Below, piece by piece: positions 12,395 through 25,100 of a stretch of DNA of 64,000 bases (position 1 is its first letter; the number at the start of each line of letters is the position of its first letter). The stretch spans positions 1-64,000 of the forward strand of contig JAOPHQ010005794.1 in the NCBI GenBank assembly GCA_030340625.1. The letters are read 5' to 3'. The notes under the pieces are model-generated. The model saw only the letters and a list, made by a program, of their open reading frames with translations. It searched no databases and had not been told where the DNA came from. Both the position numbers and the translations under genes were made by a program. This DNA is from Merluccius polli. Taxonomy: Eukaryota; Chordata; Actinopteri; Gadiformes; Merlucciidae.

Positions 12395-15300
12395 GTGTGT
12401 AGGTGTGTAGGTGAGTGTATGTATGCACTTGTATGTATGTGTGTGTACTTTACATGTGGCCTGCGTGTTGCGAGTGTGGATATTTGAAAAAAAACAGCAC
12501 CACAGAAGCTGCATTGATTTGAAGATAATGCGCTTCTGATACGGATGTGCCTGTTTTCTTTCAGGCCGAGTTTGAATGCATCAACAGCAAGAAGAAGCAG
12601 AAGAAGAAGAACTATAAAAACTCTGGGGTGGTCATTATCAAAAAATGCGAGGTATGTTAGTTCTTGAATATTTTTCCTTCACGATTTGTTTTACTTATTG
12701 TTGTCAGTTTTCAACAGAAGTCAATATTCTGTGTTGTAGGACATCTGGAATGTTGCGGTGGTTGTTTTAGATCTCAAACTTTTTATAGTGCGTTGACTTT
12801 TAAAGCACTTGTTTTGCGAAGCTTGTGTACATTTGGCTTAACGCTTATAGGAGAATGAGAATGAACAGCATGTTAAATACTTAGCTTCTACATTTATTTT
12901 TAAACAAATCAGCACGCCATCTTGGATATTTCTCTTTTTACTAACTGTGGTGGAAATGTAAACGTACAGTGTAAATAACTTATTAATCAGAAAATATATG
13001 GCTGTAAATGCAGTATTTGTGTATTGCAGTACCATTAGAAAACAGGAATGGCTCAGAAATTACTGGAGTGGGGGGAGCATTTCCTGTGGCTTCTGCAATG
13101 TTTTTTATCTACCTCGCTGCCTTTACTTTAACAAGATAATGGCTTAGTCATTACTTGCTACAAACCAACATTTCTTAACACTAGTTGGTAACTGACCCTC
13201 CATTCATAACAGTAAACTAACAACATGGAAAAGATTGCGATTACCGGATTCTGACTGTGGAGTGTGTTTGTTGATGGCTGGTTTATCCAGGTGAGCAGGG
13301 GTCCGTTTCACAAAGCAGGTTTAGTGAAAACCCTGCGTTTATTAACCCTGAACTGAGGGAAACTCTGCGATTTCCGTTTCACAAAGGGAGATAACTCAAA
13401 CCAGAGAAAGAGGGGCAACTCTAACCTGTTTCACAAAGAGAGATAACTTACGCTCTCGGTCAGTTACCGTAGTAACAGACTCTATGAACCTAACCTGGTC
13501 GGGACCAGGTTTTACTCAATGGATCAATGTGTCTCCGCCCTCTTTCAGCCACACACGCCATTTGATTTCCTCATTCATTCAGTCAGCGAGTTTTGGCGTA
13601 GCCGTATGTCAAAAATCATTTAACAAAATCAGAGTCAGTGCTATTTCAGAAGTCCATTAGGCAGTAGGAGGCGACTTTTTCACGAACATGTCCTTTTGAC
13701 CAGCGCTCGAAGTGGAAAAAAATAAGTGCCGGTACTCCCTTACTCACATACATATATACACATATATATATAGGCCTATATAAATAAAAGCGCTTTGGGT
13801 GTCTTGAAAAGCGCTATATAAATGCAATTAATTATTATTATATAATTATTATTTACTGCGCAGAGAATTAAATATTCGTCGGGAGAGGGTTATCAGACCA
13901 TAGATGTTTTAGCCTTTCCAGACAATTATCATTTCCAGACAATTATCTTTTTCAGCGGTACCGTTTCACGTCACAGTCCATCATTTACATACACAACCTA
14001 ATCCGTCCTTACATGTGCAACATTACCAACCGTAGTCTCTCACATCCCAGCAGATATTGTGTGTTGCACTGCGTTTCTTTGCAAATGTTTTTTGTACAAT
14101 GTCGGAGATGTAGAGGCAACTGTATACAGTCAAATAGCCACTTAATATTTACTTTACAGTGTAAAACATGATCAAAATGATCATGCCGAGCCGAGGTCTT
14201 ATCTGTTTGAATAATGTAATCTTAAGCTGCTGTCAAGTGCGCTTCTCCCCCGCGGGATTGCACCTAAATGAAATAAATAGTTACCATTCAAGCAGTTTTC
14301 CTCTGTAATATTATTGTGATCGCAAAGGACTCCATTTAAACTTACGCAGCAGTGTTGCACTTCTTTCTAAAAACGTGTTGAAACTCGCCATATGAGCGCA
14401 TTAGTAGTAGGTATATTAAGTATTTCCAATCGAGGTTGGTGACTTCCCCGTTGCCATGGTGACTCGTCGAATCGGGGCTCCATTGATGCTGGCTTTTTAT
14501 AGTTGTGGTGCACGCGCTCAACCCTAGGTGGAACTCCTCTGAGTTGATCAACTTAACTCAAAACCGGTGTTGTGGAACCGAAATCCCAGAGTTTTCTATC
14601 TCAGTGGAGATCAACTCAGCGTTTAGGATTAAACTCAGAGGTTGTTAAACCTGCTTTGTGAAACGGACCCCAGGTGCTGTAAACCAGCTATCAACCACAC
14701 ACTCCACATATACTCCACACTAACATTCTGTGCGCGGCAATCCTGTGTGATATTTTGTGTAGTTTATAAACTACAGCCCTCACTTTGATCTTTACTGCAA
14801 ATGGCAAGAAGCTCCAAAAGTAATTATTTTTCACGTCAAGCCAGTGTATTTCTTTTGTCAATTCCACACTGTGACATTATGTCATGTGTATAAATATGCA
14901 AACCATTTCGAGCCCTAGGGGCGAGGCTCTCTAAATACAGGTTGCGTGACTGTCATTCACATCTAAGCCCGATCAGTGTGTGTAATTGAGATTTCATCGA
15001 TGTTTATCTGCAGATCGCAAAGCAGTACACCTTCTTGGATTACATCATGGGAGGCTGTCAACTCAACTTCACAGTAAGTAGCAGTCTGTGAATACTAAAA
15101 TGGCAGGTGATTAGATTTCTTTCACCGTCTATCACACGCTAACTTCAACCAATCAGATCATCAAACCATATGACATAGTAGAAGAGCGGAAACATCTTTT
15201 CCATCGAGGAAAGCTTTGAGTGTTGATCTTTGCTCTTCTCTCAATGAAGAAACACTCTGCAGTTCAGATATAACTGTTGCTATAGCAGCATCTACACTAA

Positions 15301-18300
15301 CCGCCATTGTTGTTTTTCGAACAAACAGTCGGTTCTCGCTGTCGTCACACCCATAGACATATGATCACACCTCAACCATAGCCATAGCTGCGTAGTATGA
15401 GCAGTTCCTAATAGGATACTGATTGGTCCAAACCACTGTGGTTCAGCCACAAGCACATAACTTGAAGCCTGGCCAGACTGATCTCCAGAAAGAAACCGAA
15501 TGTGAACTTGCGAGATCGGGATGGTCTTGAGGCTAATGGTGCGGTACCATCTCCTAGAAATTAGAAAAATAGGTATTGTATAGGTATATTTTTGTTATTG
15601 TACAGGTCATATGGGGTAAAGGAGAGAAGACTAGGACTAGACCAGTGTCATTTGAACTTATTAACAGGCAAGTACTTTATCTTCTAACGAAGTAGGTGTG
15701 CAAGAGTGCACACAGTGTTAACCATTAACCGTTACCGTAACTCCCCTCATACTCCTCTTTTTTCTGTTTCAGATAGCCATAGACTTCACAGGTTCCAACG
15801 GGGACCCCCGGACCCCCCAGTCCCTCCACTTCATCGACCCCCAGGGCTACAACGAGTACCTAGCGGCCATCTGGGCCGTGGGCTCTGTGATACAGGACTA
15901 CGACAGGTGAGTCCGAGCATCCAACGACGCAAACACATCGATGGAAATAGATTTCCATTGATTGCAGTTCTTTAGATTCATCTAAATTCATTGTTGACTT
16001 GTTGATCTGGTGACTGGGGCGTCTGTACATATACACGCCGACTAGTGGTGTGTAGACTGTATTGCGTGAAGTTACAGACAAATAGTTTTTACACACGGAT
16101 CGCATTTGCAGATCTGCACGGCAGAAGTGTGCCAAAATCCACGTGTAAAAAGACGGCCAATCAGAGCTCCCGTCTGAGTTATAACTGATGACAGACATTT
16201 ACAGATCTCAGTACGCATGTACAGATCTGTTTACACATTCACAGATGTGTGTACACTTACAGATCTCTGTACACATTTGCAGATTTGTCTTTACTTGCAA
16301 AACGAATACAGACACACAGATTTTTTTACATTCACACAAATGTGAATACAGACACACAAATCCTATCACAAACACACAAATGTGAATACAGACACACTGA
16401 TTTTTTTACACACACACAAATGTGAATACAGACAGACAGATCTTATTACGCAAACACAAATGTGAATACCGGTACACAGATTGAGATACGCACACACAAA
16501 TAATATTGTCTCAATAATACCCCCATATAGGTCCGAGGAGTGTTACGAGGGGGGGGGGGGGGGGTTTGGGCCGACTGCAATGAACCAGTTTTGGGGGGGC
16601 CCAGCCTGAAAAAGGTTGACAACCCCTGATCTAGCGGTTGAGGTGACTCTTAACCGAAAGGTTCCGGGTTGGAACCTCAATGTCCGCAGTGGGCGCCCTT
16701 GAGCCCGATGTCCTAACCCCTACATGCTCCTTAATGATATCTAAAACAATCAAAAGTCTCTTTGAATAAACACGGCATTATGATGTCCACCCACCCCACA
16801 TCCATCCTAACAGGGTGTGTGGTTTTGGGGTTGGACCATACCCAACATGAAATAATTCTCTCTCTCTCTTTCTTTTTCCCCCCCTTCCCTTCCCCAACAC
16901 AGCGACAAGATGTTCCCAGCCTTTGGTTTCGGAGCACAAGTCCCCCCAACGTGGCAGGTTAGCTTAGCGTCCAAGGTTCCTCTTGTCCATAAAGGTTTTT
17001 CATGTCATTCATATCAGTCAGAAGAGGGCCTCACTGAGGTGCAGTGTTTTTTTTTTCCCCCCAGGTGTCCCATGAATTTCCTATTAACTTCAACCCGGCA
17101 AATCCCTTTTGTGCAGGTACGTTGGGGCCAGTGCATGCTAATTCATGTGCTTTAGGGCTGTATGCACACAAGACTGACTGCTAATGTTTATTTGCCTAGC
17201 ACCTTTGATCTGATGGTGTTAAAGTCATTGACGTCATTATTTGCATAGTTTAGGGTTAGCATGTAGAGCAACTGTTGCTTACATTTGATTCTGTATATTG
17301 GCTTTAATAGGTCCAATTGCTTCAAGGTGGTAAACCATTACTAGTATAGTATAGTATATTACGAGTATAATTACTATATCACTTAAATGTTTTTTTAACC
17401 AATCATCTCTCTAAAACAATTTTCTTTCGTCCAGTATTTAGACTAGGTATTTAACAAAATAATTGTTTGATTAATAGACACATTACTATACCACTTGGAA
17501 ACGATGTGGCATCTACAGCATGGAACGTGCATTGAATATTGGTACCTTCTGCTACGACACAGTACTACACAGCCATGATAAAGAAATGAATGAGCTCCTT
17601 CAACACTATCCCTCAGTGTATTGAATTGAATGAGTCGTGAGTGAGCTTGTTTTTTCTGTTTCCAGGCATCGAAGGGGTGGTGTCTGCCTACCAGCAGTGT
17701 CTGCCCCAGGTGAAGCTCTATGGCCCCACCAGCTTCTCCCCCATCATCAATCATGTGGCCTGCTTCGCCAGACAGGCCATGCAGCAGAACACTGCCTCGG
17801 TGAGTGGCCCGGCAAGCTGAGGCCCTTATTTTTGGGTGTGGTTGCCAATGGCTGTACTTTTTACAGACATTAGGTCATTCATTGGGTGGAACAGAGCATT
17901 AGAGGTACTTTAGCTGTTTCGTCAAAGTTTCTAGCAATTGTATGGACCGTATCCTTGTGTTGCTTTTGCCAAATAGCAGTTGTAGGCAAATGTGGGTTTG
18001 AGTGGGTTTACTTCTGCCAGGAAGTAAACCCACGCAAATATGGGTTTGAGTGGGTTTACTTCTGCCAGGAAGTAAACCCACGCAAATGTGGGTTTGAGTG
18101 GGTTTACTTCTGCCAGGAAGTAAACCCACTCAAATAAGGAAGTAACCTATTTGAACATGTCCAAGACCAATGAACTGATTTTAGATTTTAGACGCAATGC
18201 TCCACCACCCACTCTATCTAGAATCAGAGGAGAGGAGAGGAGATTGAGGTGGTGACGGAGTATAAGTATCTTGGCCTTATTATAGATCACAAACTCTCCT

Positions 18301-21300
18301 GGGATCAATATGCTGATGCTATTTTTAAGAAAGGCTAACAGCGCATTTACTTTTTTAGAAAACTTAACTTAACTTAACTTAACATTTTTTTTAAAGTTTG
18401 GTAACACTTTAGATTAGGGACCACATATTCACCATTAACTAGTTGCTTATTAGCATGCATATTAGCTCTTTATTAGTCATTATACAGCACTTATTAATGC
18501 ATTATTCTGCATGACCATGTTCAACAACTATGAGGCCATTAACTAGAGAGAGTTTTCCCTCAATAACCTCCTCATTACAACTTATTGATGGGAAGTAAGG
18601 AAATTGTTGTTCTATTCTCATGTAACAAAACACAAAATTACAAGTGTTAATAGTGTCCAAATAACTCAATAACTAAATTAAGTCTTTCTAACTCAGAATA
18701 TGTTCCCCATTCTAAAGTGAGGTCTTGCTCATAACTAATATACAAGTAGGTGAATATGTGGTCCCTAATCTAAAGTGTTACCAAAAGTTCTCACTCTATT
18801 TTACAAATCTTTTATTAAGAGCATCCTTTGTTATTGTGTTGTATGCTGGTATGGACATTCCAAAATCACTCATAGGAATACATTAGGAACAATTGTGGGA
18901 AAATCATGGGGGAGCAGCAGGCTAACCTGTACCACCTGTACCTGACCAGGCTGACTGAGAAGGCAAACAAGGTCTGCATGGATACATCCCATCTACTTTC
19001 AGTGGAGTTCCACTATACCTGGTCGGAGGTATAGATACCCCCAAGATCAGAACCAACCGAGCAAAAAACTAATTTATTCCCATGGCAATGGGAATAAATC
19101 ATTGCATCTTTTGCCATGACTACCCATGGCAAAAGATGCGGTTGCCATGGGTAGTCCGGGGAAATACATGGACTAGGGGATGTGATGTACATGGATACGT
19201 AGGGGATGTGCAGTGTACTTGCTATTTATTTTTGTTATTGTGCAGTTATTGACATGCACTTTAAATGCCTGCCTGGACTGTAATGTTGTTTATGATGGCT
19301 GCTATGGATGATCTGGGATGTTGTTGTTTTTGTGTGTCTGATGTGCTTTTGATGTTTGTCTGTGTTCTGTGCTGTACCACAAATTGCCTTTTGGAGGACA
19401 TTAAAGTTTTTCTAAGTCTAAGCCTCTGGCAAATTTGCATCTTTCATAATGGTGGAGGGGGTGGGGATCAACGTTTGAAGTCCGTCCTTAAAGGGATAGC
19501 TTTTTTTTGTTTAACCTTACTTAACCATATCCATGTTGTGGCTAGGCCTAGGTGTTGCATGTAACTTCCACAAAACTTTCCATAAAAGAATTGGCATTAC
19601 CATGGCATCTGCATGATTATACAGAATTAATTAGCATTCATCTAGGCTCATCTAGATTTTTTTATTTTTTTGTTACCCTATATTCCACACTTCCCTAACC
19701 TACTGTCTTCCTGACTTCACAGCAATACTTTGTGCTGCTCATCATCACCGACGGCGTGATCACGGACATGGACCAGACGCGCAGCGCCATCGTTAACGCC
19801 TCCCGCCTCCCCATGTCAATCATCATCATCGGCGTGGGCGGGGCCGACTTCAGCGCCATGGAGTTCCTGGACGGGGACGACGGCTTGTTGCGCTCTGCCA
19901 CGGGCGAGGCGGCCATGCGGGACATCGTCCAGTTTGTGCCCTTCAGGCAGTTCCAACACGTAAGCAGGGAGAACCTTTAACGTTTGCTCTTTCTCTGCTT
20001 TTATGAAGACCCTGTTCAGACCTCGTGTCGATTCTCCAACACTATATTCACATAGTGCCTTGAGATGCAGGGTTGTGAAGTCCCACCAGGTCTTAACATG
20101 AGTTTTGTTTGATCACTTCTGATTGGGTTTCTGCTTCCTTGCTTCACATGCAAATAACCACACACGAATAACTGCAGTGAAGACCGCAAGAGGTGTGTGG
20201 TTTCTGTGATTGGGTGTCTCTGCACCTTAAATACTGCTAAAGCTCTTTGCCAATCCATTGATTGAATACTTGATTTGTTGGTTGTTGACAGAAATGGATT
20301 ATCCTTCGATTATTTGTTTGTTCAAATTATTTTTTTAATCTTTAGTTTCAAACCAATATAAAATAAATACTTATTTTTTTCTGAGCTGTTTGTCGGACAA
20401 AGCTAAAACATTCATGGCATCTCATTGGGATAATAATGAGACATTTAAAGCTATCGAAGGGTGATCAGATATTTTCAATATCAATTGTGAAAACCCCAAA
20501 AACCCAAATGAACCAATACATTAAAATCAAGCAGCAGTTACAGCAGCAACGCACGTTTGAATGAATTTGAGCTAATCCTAATCATGAGCTAATCCAATAC
20601 CTCTCTAAAAAAACAGAAGCAACAGAGGTTTAGTTAAATTGTACTTAGGAATGTCATCAGGCCTTATTTGGCAATTGGGAGATTTCAGCGTAACGTGTTT
20701 GTTTCAATTTCTACACAACAAATTTCAGGCAGGGACACCAGCCCTTGCCCAAAGTATACTGGCAGAGCTGCCTGATCAAGTGGCCTCCTTCTTCAATTTG
20801 TTCAAGCTGAAGCCTCCCACGGAACCCAGCCCTGCCTAGAAGTGTAGGCGCACCCCCATCGTCTGGCTTGCTACACCTTGATCAGCTTTCATCCTTTGCA
20901 ACCCCCCTCTGTGTGTATAAATCCCTATTTGGACGGCATTAGCGTCTCTGGGTAACGTGCTTCTCTGTGATTAAAAACGACTAATTGTGGTGGGGATACG
21001 AAAGGGTTTTTGACACATTCGGACAAGATTGTCTATTGGCACAATGGTGTGAAATAGGGGTCCTATTCACAGACCTTCAAAACAGTTTTTGTTTGGGAAG
21101 CGCGAATATCTGCTTGTCAATTACAAGATGTCTATCTGGACAGAAGCAAAATTACTTCAAAATAATGCAATTTATTTCATAATAAGCGCGTAATAAGCAC
21201 GTATAAAGTGAAGTTACCCCACCTACCGAGATGAATGCTCTCTGAGTAGGGCTTGCATGTTGAGCTGTTGCATGGCTTAATAAATTCTAAGGGTACAAAT

Positions 21301-22123
21301 AAAGTAACCTGAAGCTTATAGTTAGGAAGTGGTGTAATCCACTGCAGCACACCTCACAACAGCACTCATTCTTCTTCTATGCCTTGTTTGTTTATATATT
21401 TTACATTTTACATGTACCCATTAACCCATTAACCCATGCTGAAGCCGAAACATGAGGCATTTCTACCAGGTTTCTTGCACAGGGTCTGGAAGTGGAAAAA
21501 TATATAAAAATATTTCAATATTGAAGTTCCAGATCTGAAAGTGTAGGAATATTGCCAGAAATGGTTTCAAATTTTGAGTTCAAATCTGGATTATGAACAT
21601 TCATATACCTTTTTTAAAGTTTAGTTTTGAAGTGTCTGAAAGGCGGAGTGGTAATGAATAACTCTCAGACCGGCCCATCCATTCAGCTATGAGGACAAGT
21701 TTAGCTTCAAGTCTGTAAAAAAAAAAGAAGAAAAAAAGTGTAACGCTCGAACAGTCGAGAACTGTCTTTTTTTTTTTTGTAAAGCCGGTTTTTGTAGTAA
21801 GGTTCACCGTCATCTGTAAGATTCCTCTAGGTTATTTTACTCTCCACGCCACTCTGCTGTCTTTGCTGCACCACACCCACCCCACCCCTTGCCCGCTCTC
21901 TCCTCCTCTGTTCCTCCCTCCTCGTCTCCTCACCTCCTTTTCTCATCTCTAGGCTCCGCGGGAGGCGCTGGCCCAGAACGTCCTGGCCGAGGTCCCGGGT
22001 CAGGTGGTCGACTTCTTTCGCACCATGAAGCTGCCACCACCACCACCGCCGCCGGCAGACACGACCACGACCAACACTACCACCCCAAACGTCCAGGCCT
22101 CAGCGCCCAGCGCCGCATGGTGA
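7245..22123 (+). CDS. Copine gene B, CPNE1/CPNE3-like, with two possible terminal exons
   Basis: Exons: 7245-7412, 7724-7903, 8268-8342, 10510-10581, 10678-10758, 11013-11102, 12213-12311, 12565-12651, 15014-15073, 15773-15906, 16903-16957, 17065-17116, 17666-17799, 19723-19959, then either 20729-20839 or 21953-22123. The protein is 544 or 564 residues; human copine-1 and -3 are 537. C2A covers about residues 1-125 (SKSDPLC, YDIDND, DDDFLGELEC), C2B about 130-275 (GKSDPFLEIYKQ, SGSHDYIG), and vWA from about 290, with MIDAS-like DFTGS at 308-312. The start ATG follows a GA-rich stretch and aligns with copine C; the N-terminus is extended by AGGAPMAAPGATGP. Oddities: C2B loop 3 reads YDYNSSGSHD where copine C has YDYDNDGSHD, the exon 5 donor is GC (GAG|GCAAGG), and a long GT tract follows the exon 7 donor. 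It likely acts as a Ca2+-regulated membrane-targeting adaptor. Confidence 0.95.
8405..8640. mobile_element. Miniature element fragment, relative of 31893-32247
   Basis: It starts AGGGCTCTGCAATATATC and shares TCTTTTCCTGGTTTTAAATG and ACAAAATAGGCTTTAT with the element in copine C intron 13. The right end is lost in TATC/TA microsatellite sequence at about 8610-8680. Confidence 0.55.
8680..10470. mobile_element. Nested hAT-like element in copine B intron 3
   Basis: The ends TAGTGGTGGGC and GCCCACCACTA are inverted and sit inside a TA microsatellite, so an 8-bp target duplication cannot be told from the TA repeat. The interior next to each end is rich in ATTAATCTAGATTAA or CGTTAACG motifs. No transposase frame is visible. 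The middle is occupied by another inserted element. Confidence 0.7.
8925..10337. mobile_element. Second element nested in the first, C/G-run rich
   Basis: Near-inverted ends are TTAGGGACTGTACGATATTT near 8920-8940 and AAATATCGTACAGTCCCTTA at 10317-10336. Just inside each end are GGAGGGCCGGTCG and CGACCGGCCCTCC. The interior contains repeated GGCCCTCCCCCC blocks and a further G/C-run block around 9500-9850. It has no convincing gene. Confidence 0.65.
12319..12396. repeat. (GT)n microsatellite at the copine B exon 7 donor
   Basis: About 37 GT units start seven bases after the donor GTAAGG. An equivalent but longer tract lies at the same place in copine C. Confidence 0.95.
13257..14708. mobile_element. 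Two nested miniature elements in copine B intron 8
   Basis: The outer ends GTTGATGGCTGGTTTA and TAAACCAGCTATCAAC match the family at 4214 and 33255. Inside it, from 13298 to 14671, lies another element with inverted ends GGGTCCGTTTCACAAAGCAG and CTGCTTTGTGAAACGGACCC. Further inverted subterminal sequence includes AACCCTGAACTGAGG-type motifs. No transposase is seen. At 13786-13855 the interior holds a tail typical of teleost SINE/LINE elements (AGCGCTATATAAATGCAATT). Confidence 0.75.
16020..16519. repeat. CA-rich dispersed repeat, second copy, in copine B intron 10
   Basis: The part from 16197 matches 5647-6006 in the same orientation. The first 30 bases are the inverse of the start of that copy. 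It therefore looks like a palindrome-ended element, with a unique block around 16050-16195. Confidence 0.7.
16628..16735 (+). mobile_element. tRNA-derived SINE fragment
   Basis: CTAGCGGTTGAGGTG followed by GGTTCCGGGTTGGAACCTC looks like degenerate A and B boxes. It is followed by GTGGGCGCCCTTGAGC, a block common in fish SINEs. It is truncated and the family is unknown. Confidence 0.45.
17990..18136. repeat. 48-bp minisatellite made of palindromic units
   Basis: Three units read GTGGGTTTGAGTGGGTTTAC then TTCTGCCAGGAAGTAAACCC. Within each, GGGTTTACTTC and GAAGTAAACCC are inverted around TGCCAG, so every unit can fold as a hairpin. It lies in copine B intron 13. Confidence 0.85.
18150..19425 (+). 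mobile_element. LINE 3' fragment (L2/CR1-like reverse transcriptase end), interrupted by a miniature element
   Basis: The + strand encodes EYKYLGLIIDHKLSWDQYAD, typical of the end of a non-LTR reverse transcriptase. After the insert at 18400-18782 it continues with a degraded frame around VCWYGHSKITHRN. It ends in GGACATTAAAGTTTTTCTAAGTCTAAG, like the 3' ends of such elements. Frames are broken, so the element is dead. Confidence 0.7.
18400..18782. mobile_element. Miniature inverted-repeat element inserted in the LINE fragment
   Basis: The ends GGTAACACTTTAGATTAGGG and CCCTAATCTAAAGTGTTACC are exact inverses, and the match extends to about 34 bp (through CACATATTCACC). It is 383 bp long and non-coding. 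It splits the surrounding LINE reading frame. Confidence 0.88.
20729..20839 (+). CDS. Copine B terminal exon, type a
   Basis: It follows AATTTCAG, joins the preceding exon in phase 0 and encodes 36 residues ending KLKPPTEPSPA and TAG. AATAAA signals follow at 21289-21294 and 21308-21313, before the alternative terminal exon, so a transcript could end here. It matches the terminal exon of copine A and the type-a exon of copine C. Confidence 0.85.
   Translation, partial: AGTPALAQSILAELPDQVASFFNLFKLKPPTEPSPA
21953..22123 (+). CDS. Copine B terminal exon, type b
   Basis: It follows TCTCATCTCTAG, is open in the same phase and encodes 56 residues starting APREALAQNVLAEVPGQVVD, with a run of seven prolines, then TGA. 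The start resembles the usual ends of vertebrate copine-1 and -3. Possible poly(A) signals follow at 22948-22953 and 23440-23445. It could replace the type-a exon by alternative splicing; no transcript evidence is available here. Confidence 0.8.
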   Translation, partial: APREALAQNVLAEVPGQVVDFFRTMKLPPPPPPPADTTTTNTTTPNVQASAPSAAW

Positions 22124-25100
22124 TCCGGGGCGTCGATGACGTGGACTCAGTCTCAACAACTGGATATCTCTGGAGAACACCCAACCCGCCCCCCATATCC
22201 TACCGGACACTTATAAAATGTACAACAGTAACAGCATGGCAAGCTTGCCTGTAGCACTAACATGATAATTCTTATAATCTAATCTTTCATGCATTTCGTC
22301 TTTATAATGCAGCTGAATATTTTTTTTCTACAATAGAGGAATCCTGTCCGCCAAGAACTGCATTTTTACTCTGCTGACTCTTCTTTTCACAAATTAATAT
22401 GAAAAGGAATGAGAAAAAAATGCATGGGTCTCAGGGTTTTATTGACCATTTCTTGATCTGTTTTTTTCCCCTAAATACCAGGGAGCAACATTTACTTTTT
22501 ACCAGCCACTCTAGATTACCATTGTTTTTTGGACTGGTGAGTGAAGCAAATCTACCAGCCACTTGCATATTGTGGCTGGTGCTAATTTTGTACCCTGCTA
22601 AAACCACTCAGAATCTATCATCCTAACCCCCAAAGATGATCTTTTTATTGTGTACTCAGATTAACATGCATGTGCCACAAATTGATTACATTTTGTTTCT
22701 GCAATGTTATGCAATGCCATTTCTTCTTGTTACGTTCGATGTATAGCCCTGAGTGAGGAAGCTACCCTTAATAACCACACATTCAGAATGGTTTCAGCCA
22801 GCTCCAATCATTCTGCACATTAGCCATGTTTACAGTGGAGAGCCAGTAACCATTCGGTTGGTAACATATTGCCTAGTCTTGTGATTAGGGAGATTACACA
22901 ATATTCAGGGTTTCTGCATGTTAACATGTTCGTACTAATCTTCTACAAATAAACTGTTTTGAATCCAAATATTGCAAAGATATAGGGTATATATTTTCCT
23001 ATAGATCATATAGGGAAAATGTATGATTGCCATGGCACTAAACATTTAGATTGTGCACTTAATCTAGCATGTACTGTAATTAAAGGAAACTGGTCTTGGT
23101 AGTATCTTCCTAAATGCAATGGGAGTAAAAATAATTGTTTTCTATTATTATGTCCAACAGTGTCTTATAATGTTTTCCATTGATGAAATATAAAACAAAA
23201 TTTAAAAAATGACATCTATATAGAATTTTTTTTTTTTTACTTGTAAATGTGTCTGCCTCTGGATTATGCTAATTTTAGTCCTTGCTCAGTATTATAATGT
23301 CCAGTTTAGTCTGTTAAACTGGTGTTATTCTTTATTATATTTGTGTGTTGGTAACTGTCCCTTCCTTCCTATCAGTATAAACTGTACATGTAATTCTGGA
23401 CAGGGCTTTGACGGGCCGCTTAACATGCTTTTGATACTGAATAAATATGTGCCAGTACCCACTGTCTCGGCCCACGGTACCCACTGGCTCGGCTGACTTT
23501 GTTCCCAGGGTTGGAGGAAAGACAGATGACTCCATCCCAATAGACAACACAGAACCTTATCATTGCCTAATGATGGAGTGTAAATACATCCGACTTATTG
23601 ACTGACAATCATACTAACATCTTATACTAAAGGACATTTAAAGAACAGAAAGAAACTAGAAATACAATTTGATTTGGGACCGTTTAAATCAATTAAACAA
23701 GAGAGTCTTCCATCTTTTATGAACGTCTGTACTAACTGCTGCTATACTAACTCGCTGAATATAGGAGGTGGAAATGGGAAAGTCTCAAAATTATAAATGT
23801 TCTAAGGGTAAGGGGACCGAAATTAACAATTTTTTTAACTGAACTAAAACTGATAGATATCTTTTGGGACGTCTATCAGTTAAAAATGCATGTTAAACAT
23901 GTATAAACAGAAGGACAGCCGTAAGAGTGGTGAAAATCCTAGGGATGTAAATTCTGATTTATACATACTATGGCTGGAAGGACAGTCAATGTCTCCACAG
24001 ATCTCATAAAACGAGGAAGACATCTCAGCAATACTTCAATACTATACTTCAAGACCTTACTTTAAAAAGTGTCAACATACATATACAGTATATATATACA
24101 TAAACAGTACAGAAAAAACCTTATTGAATATTTAGAATATTATAATAAATGAGATAAACACCTCCACTAAAATGGTACAATGGTTCAAACTGGAAGTTTG
24201 TTTGACAGGGAGGAGACAGTGGTGCTGCCATGGGGGCCATGGGGGGCCACGGCCACCCTGATACCCCCCTCATGATCTCTATGCATATGATGCTTGGTAG
24301 GCATAACATGTTTCCATCTGATATTTTATGTTAGGTACTATTCATTTTAATCTCCTCTACCTCTCGTCCACAGAGGTCCAGGGGTCAACCACGGCTCTTT
24401 TCAAGAGTTCAGGGAAATCCCCCCCCCCCCCTCACCAAACTGAGGTAGTGGGACCTAAAGGACCCTGCGGAAGCGCGGTAGTTACTGCAATGTACAGCAA
24501 ACCTGATGCAGCCGAAGTGTTGCGTGTGTACCATTAGAACAAGCCCACAATTGGGTTCCTTTTTATATTTATATTATCCATTGTGTTGTGTTGAAACAGT
24601 TCACTTGCTTGCTAAAAGAAACTGGTGGATTTTGCCCTGGGTCTGCCAGGGCTATCAGTGGGCGTGTCCCCATGGGGGAGGGTGGACTGCGTGGTATCAG
24701 TCCTGCCCAGACAACGCCATATCTCACTTCCTTTTTAATATAGCCATAAGTTTGGTTGAAATAGATAGCTAGATAGCGATTTGTTTATTGTTGCTTAATT
24801 GTTAAATTGCTTTGGTCAGACAAAGACGCTTTTGCCAACAAAAGCGTCTGTGATGTGAATGGAGTTCAAGCAGGTGGAGACAACAATTGTAGGAAGTTTT
24901 CTCCACACGTGCTTCTTTGTGTGTGGGTTTGTTTGTTGAAAAGACAAGAATAGTCAATACAAATACATTTACAGCTTGTGCTAATGAGCTAATGCTAACA
25001 CAGTGCATGCTATTTCACTGCTGTGACTGCATGAGGTCTAACAAAAGACATCATTCAATTTCCAGTTTAATTCTTTTTGAAGTATTTCAAAGTACCTTAA

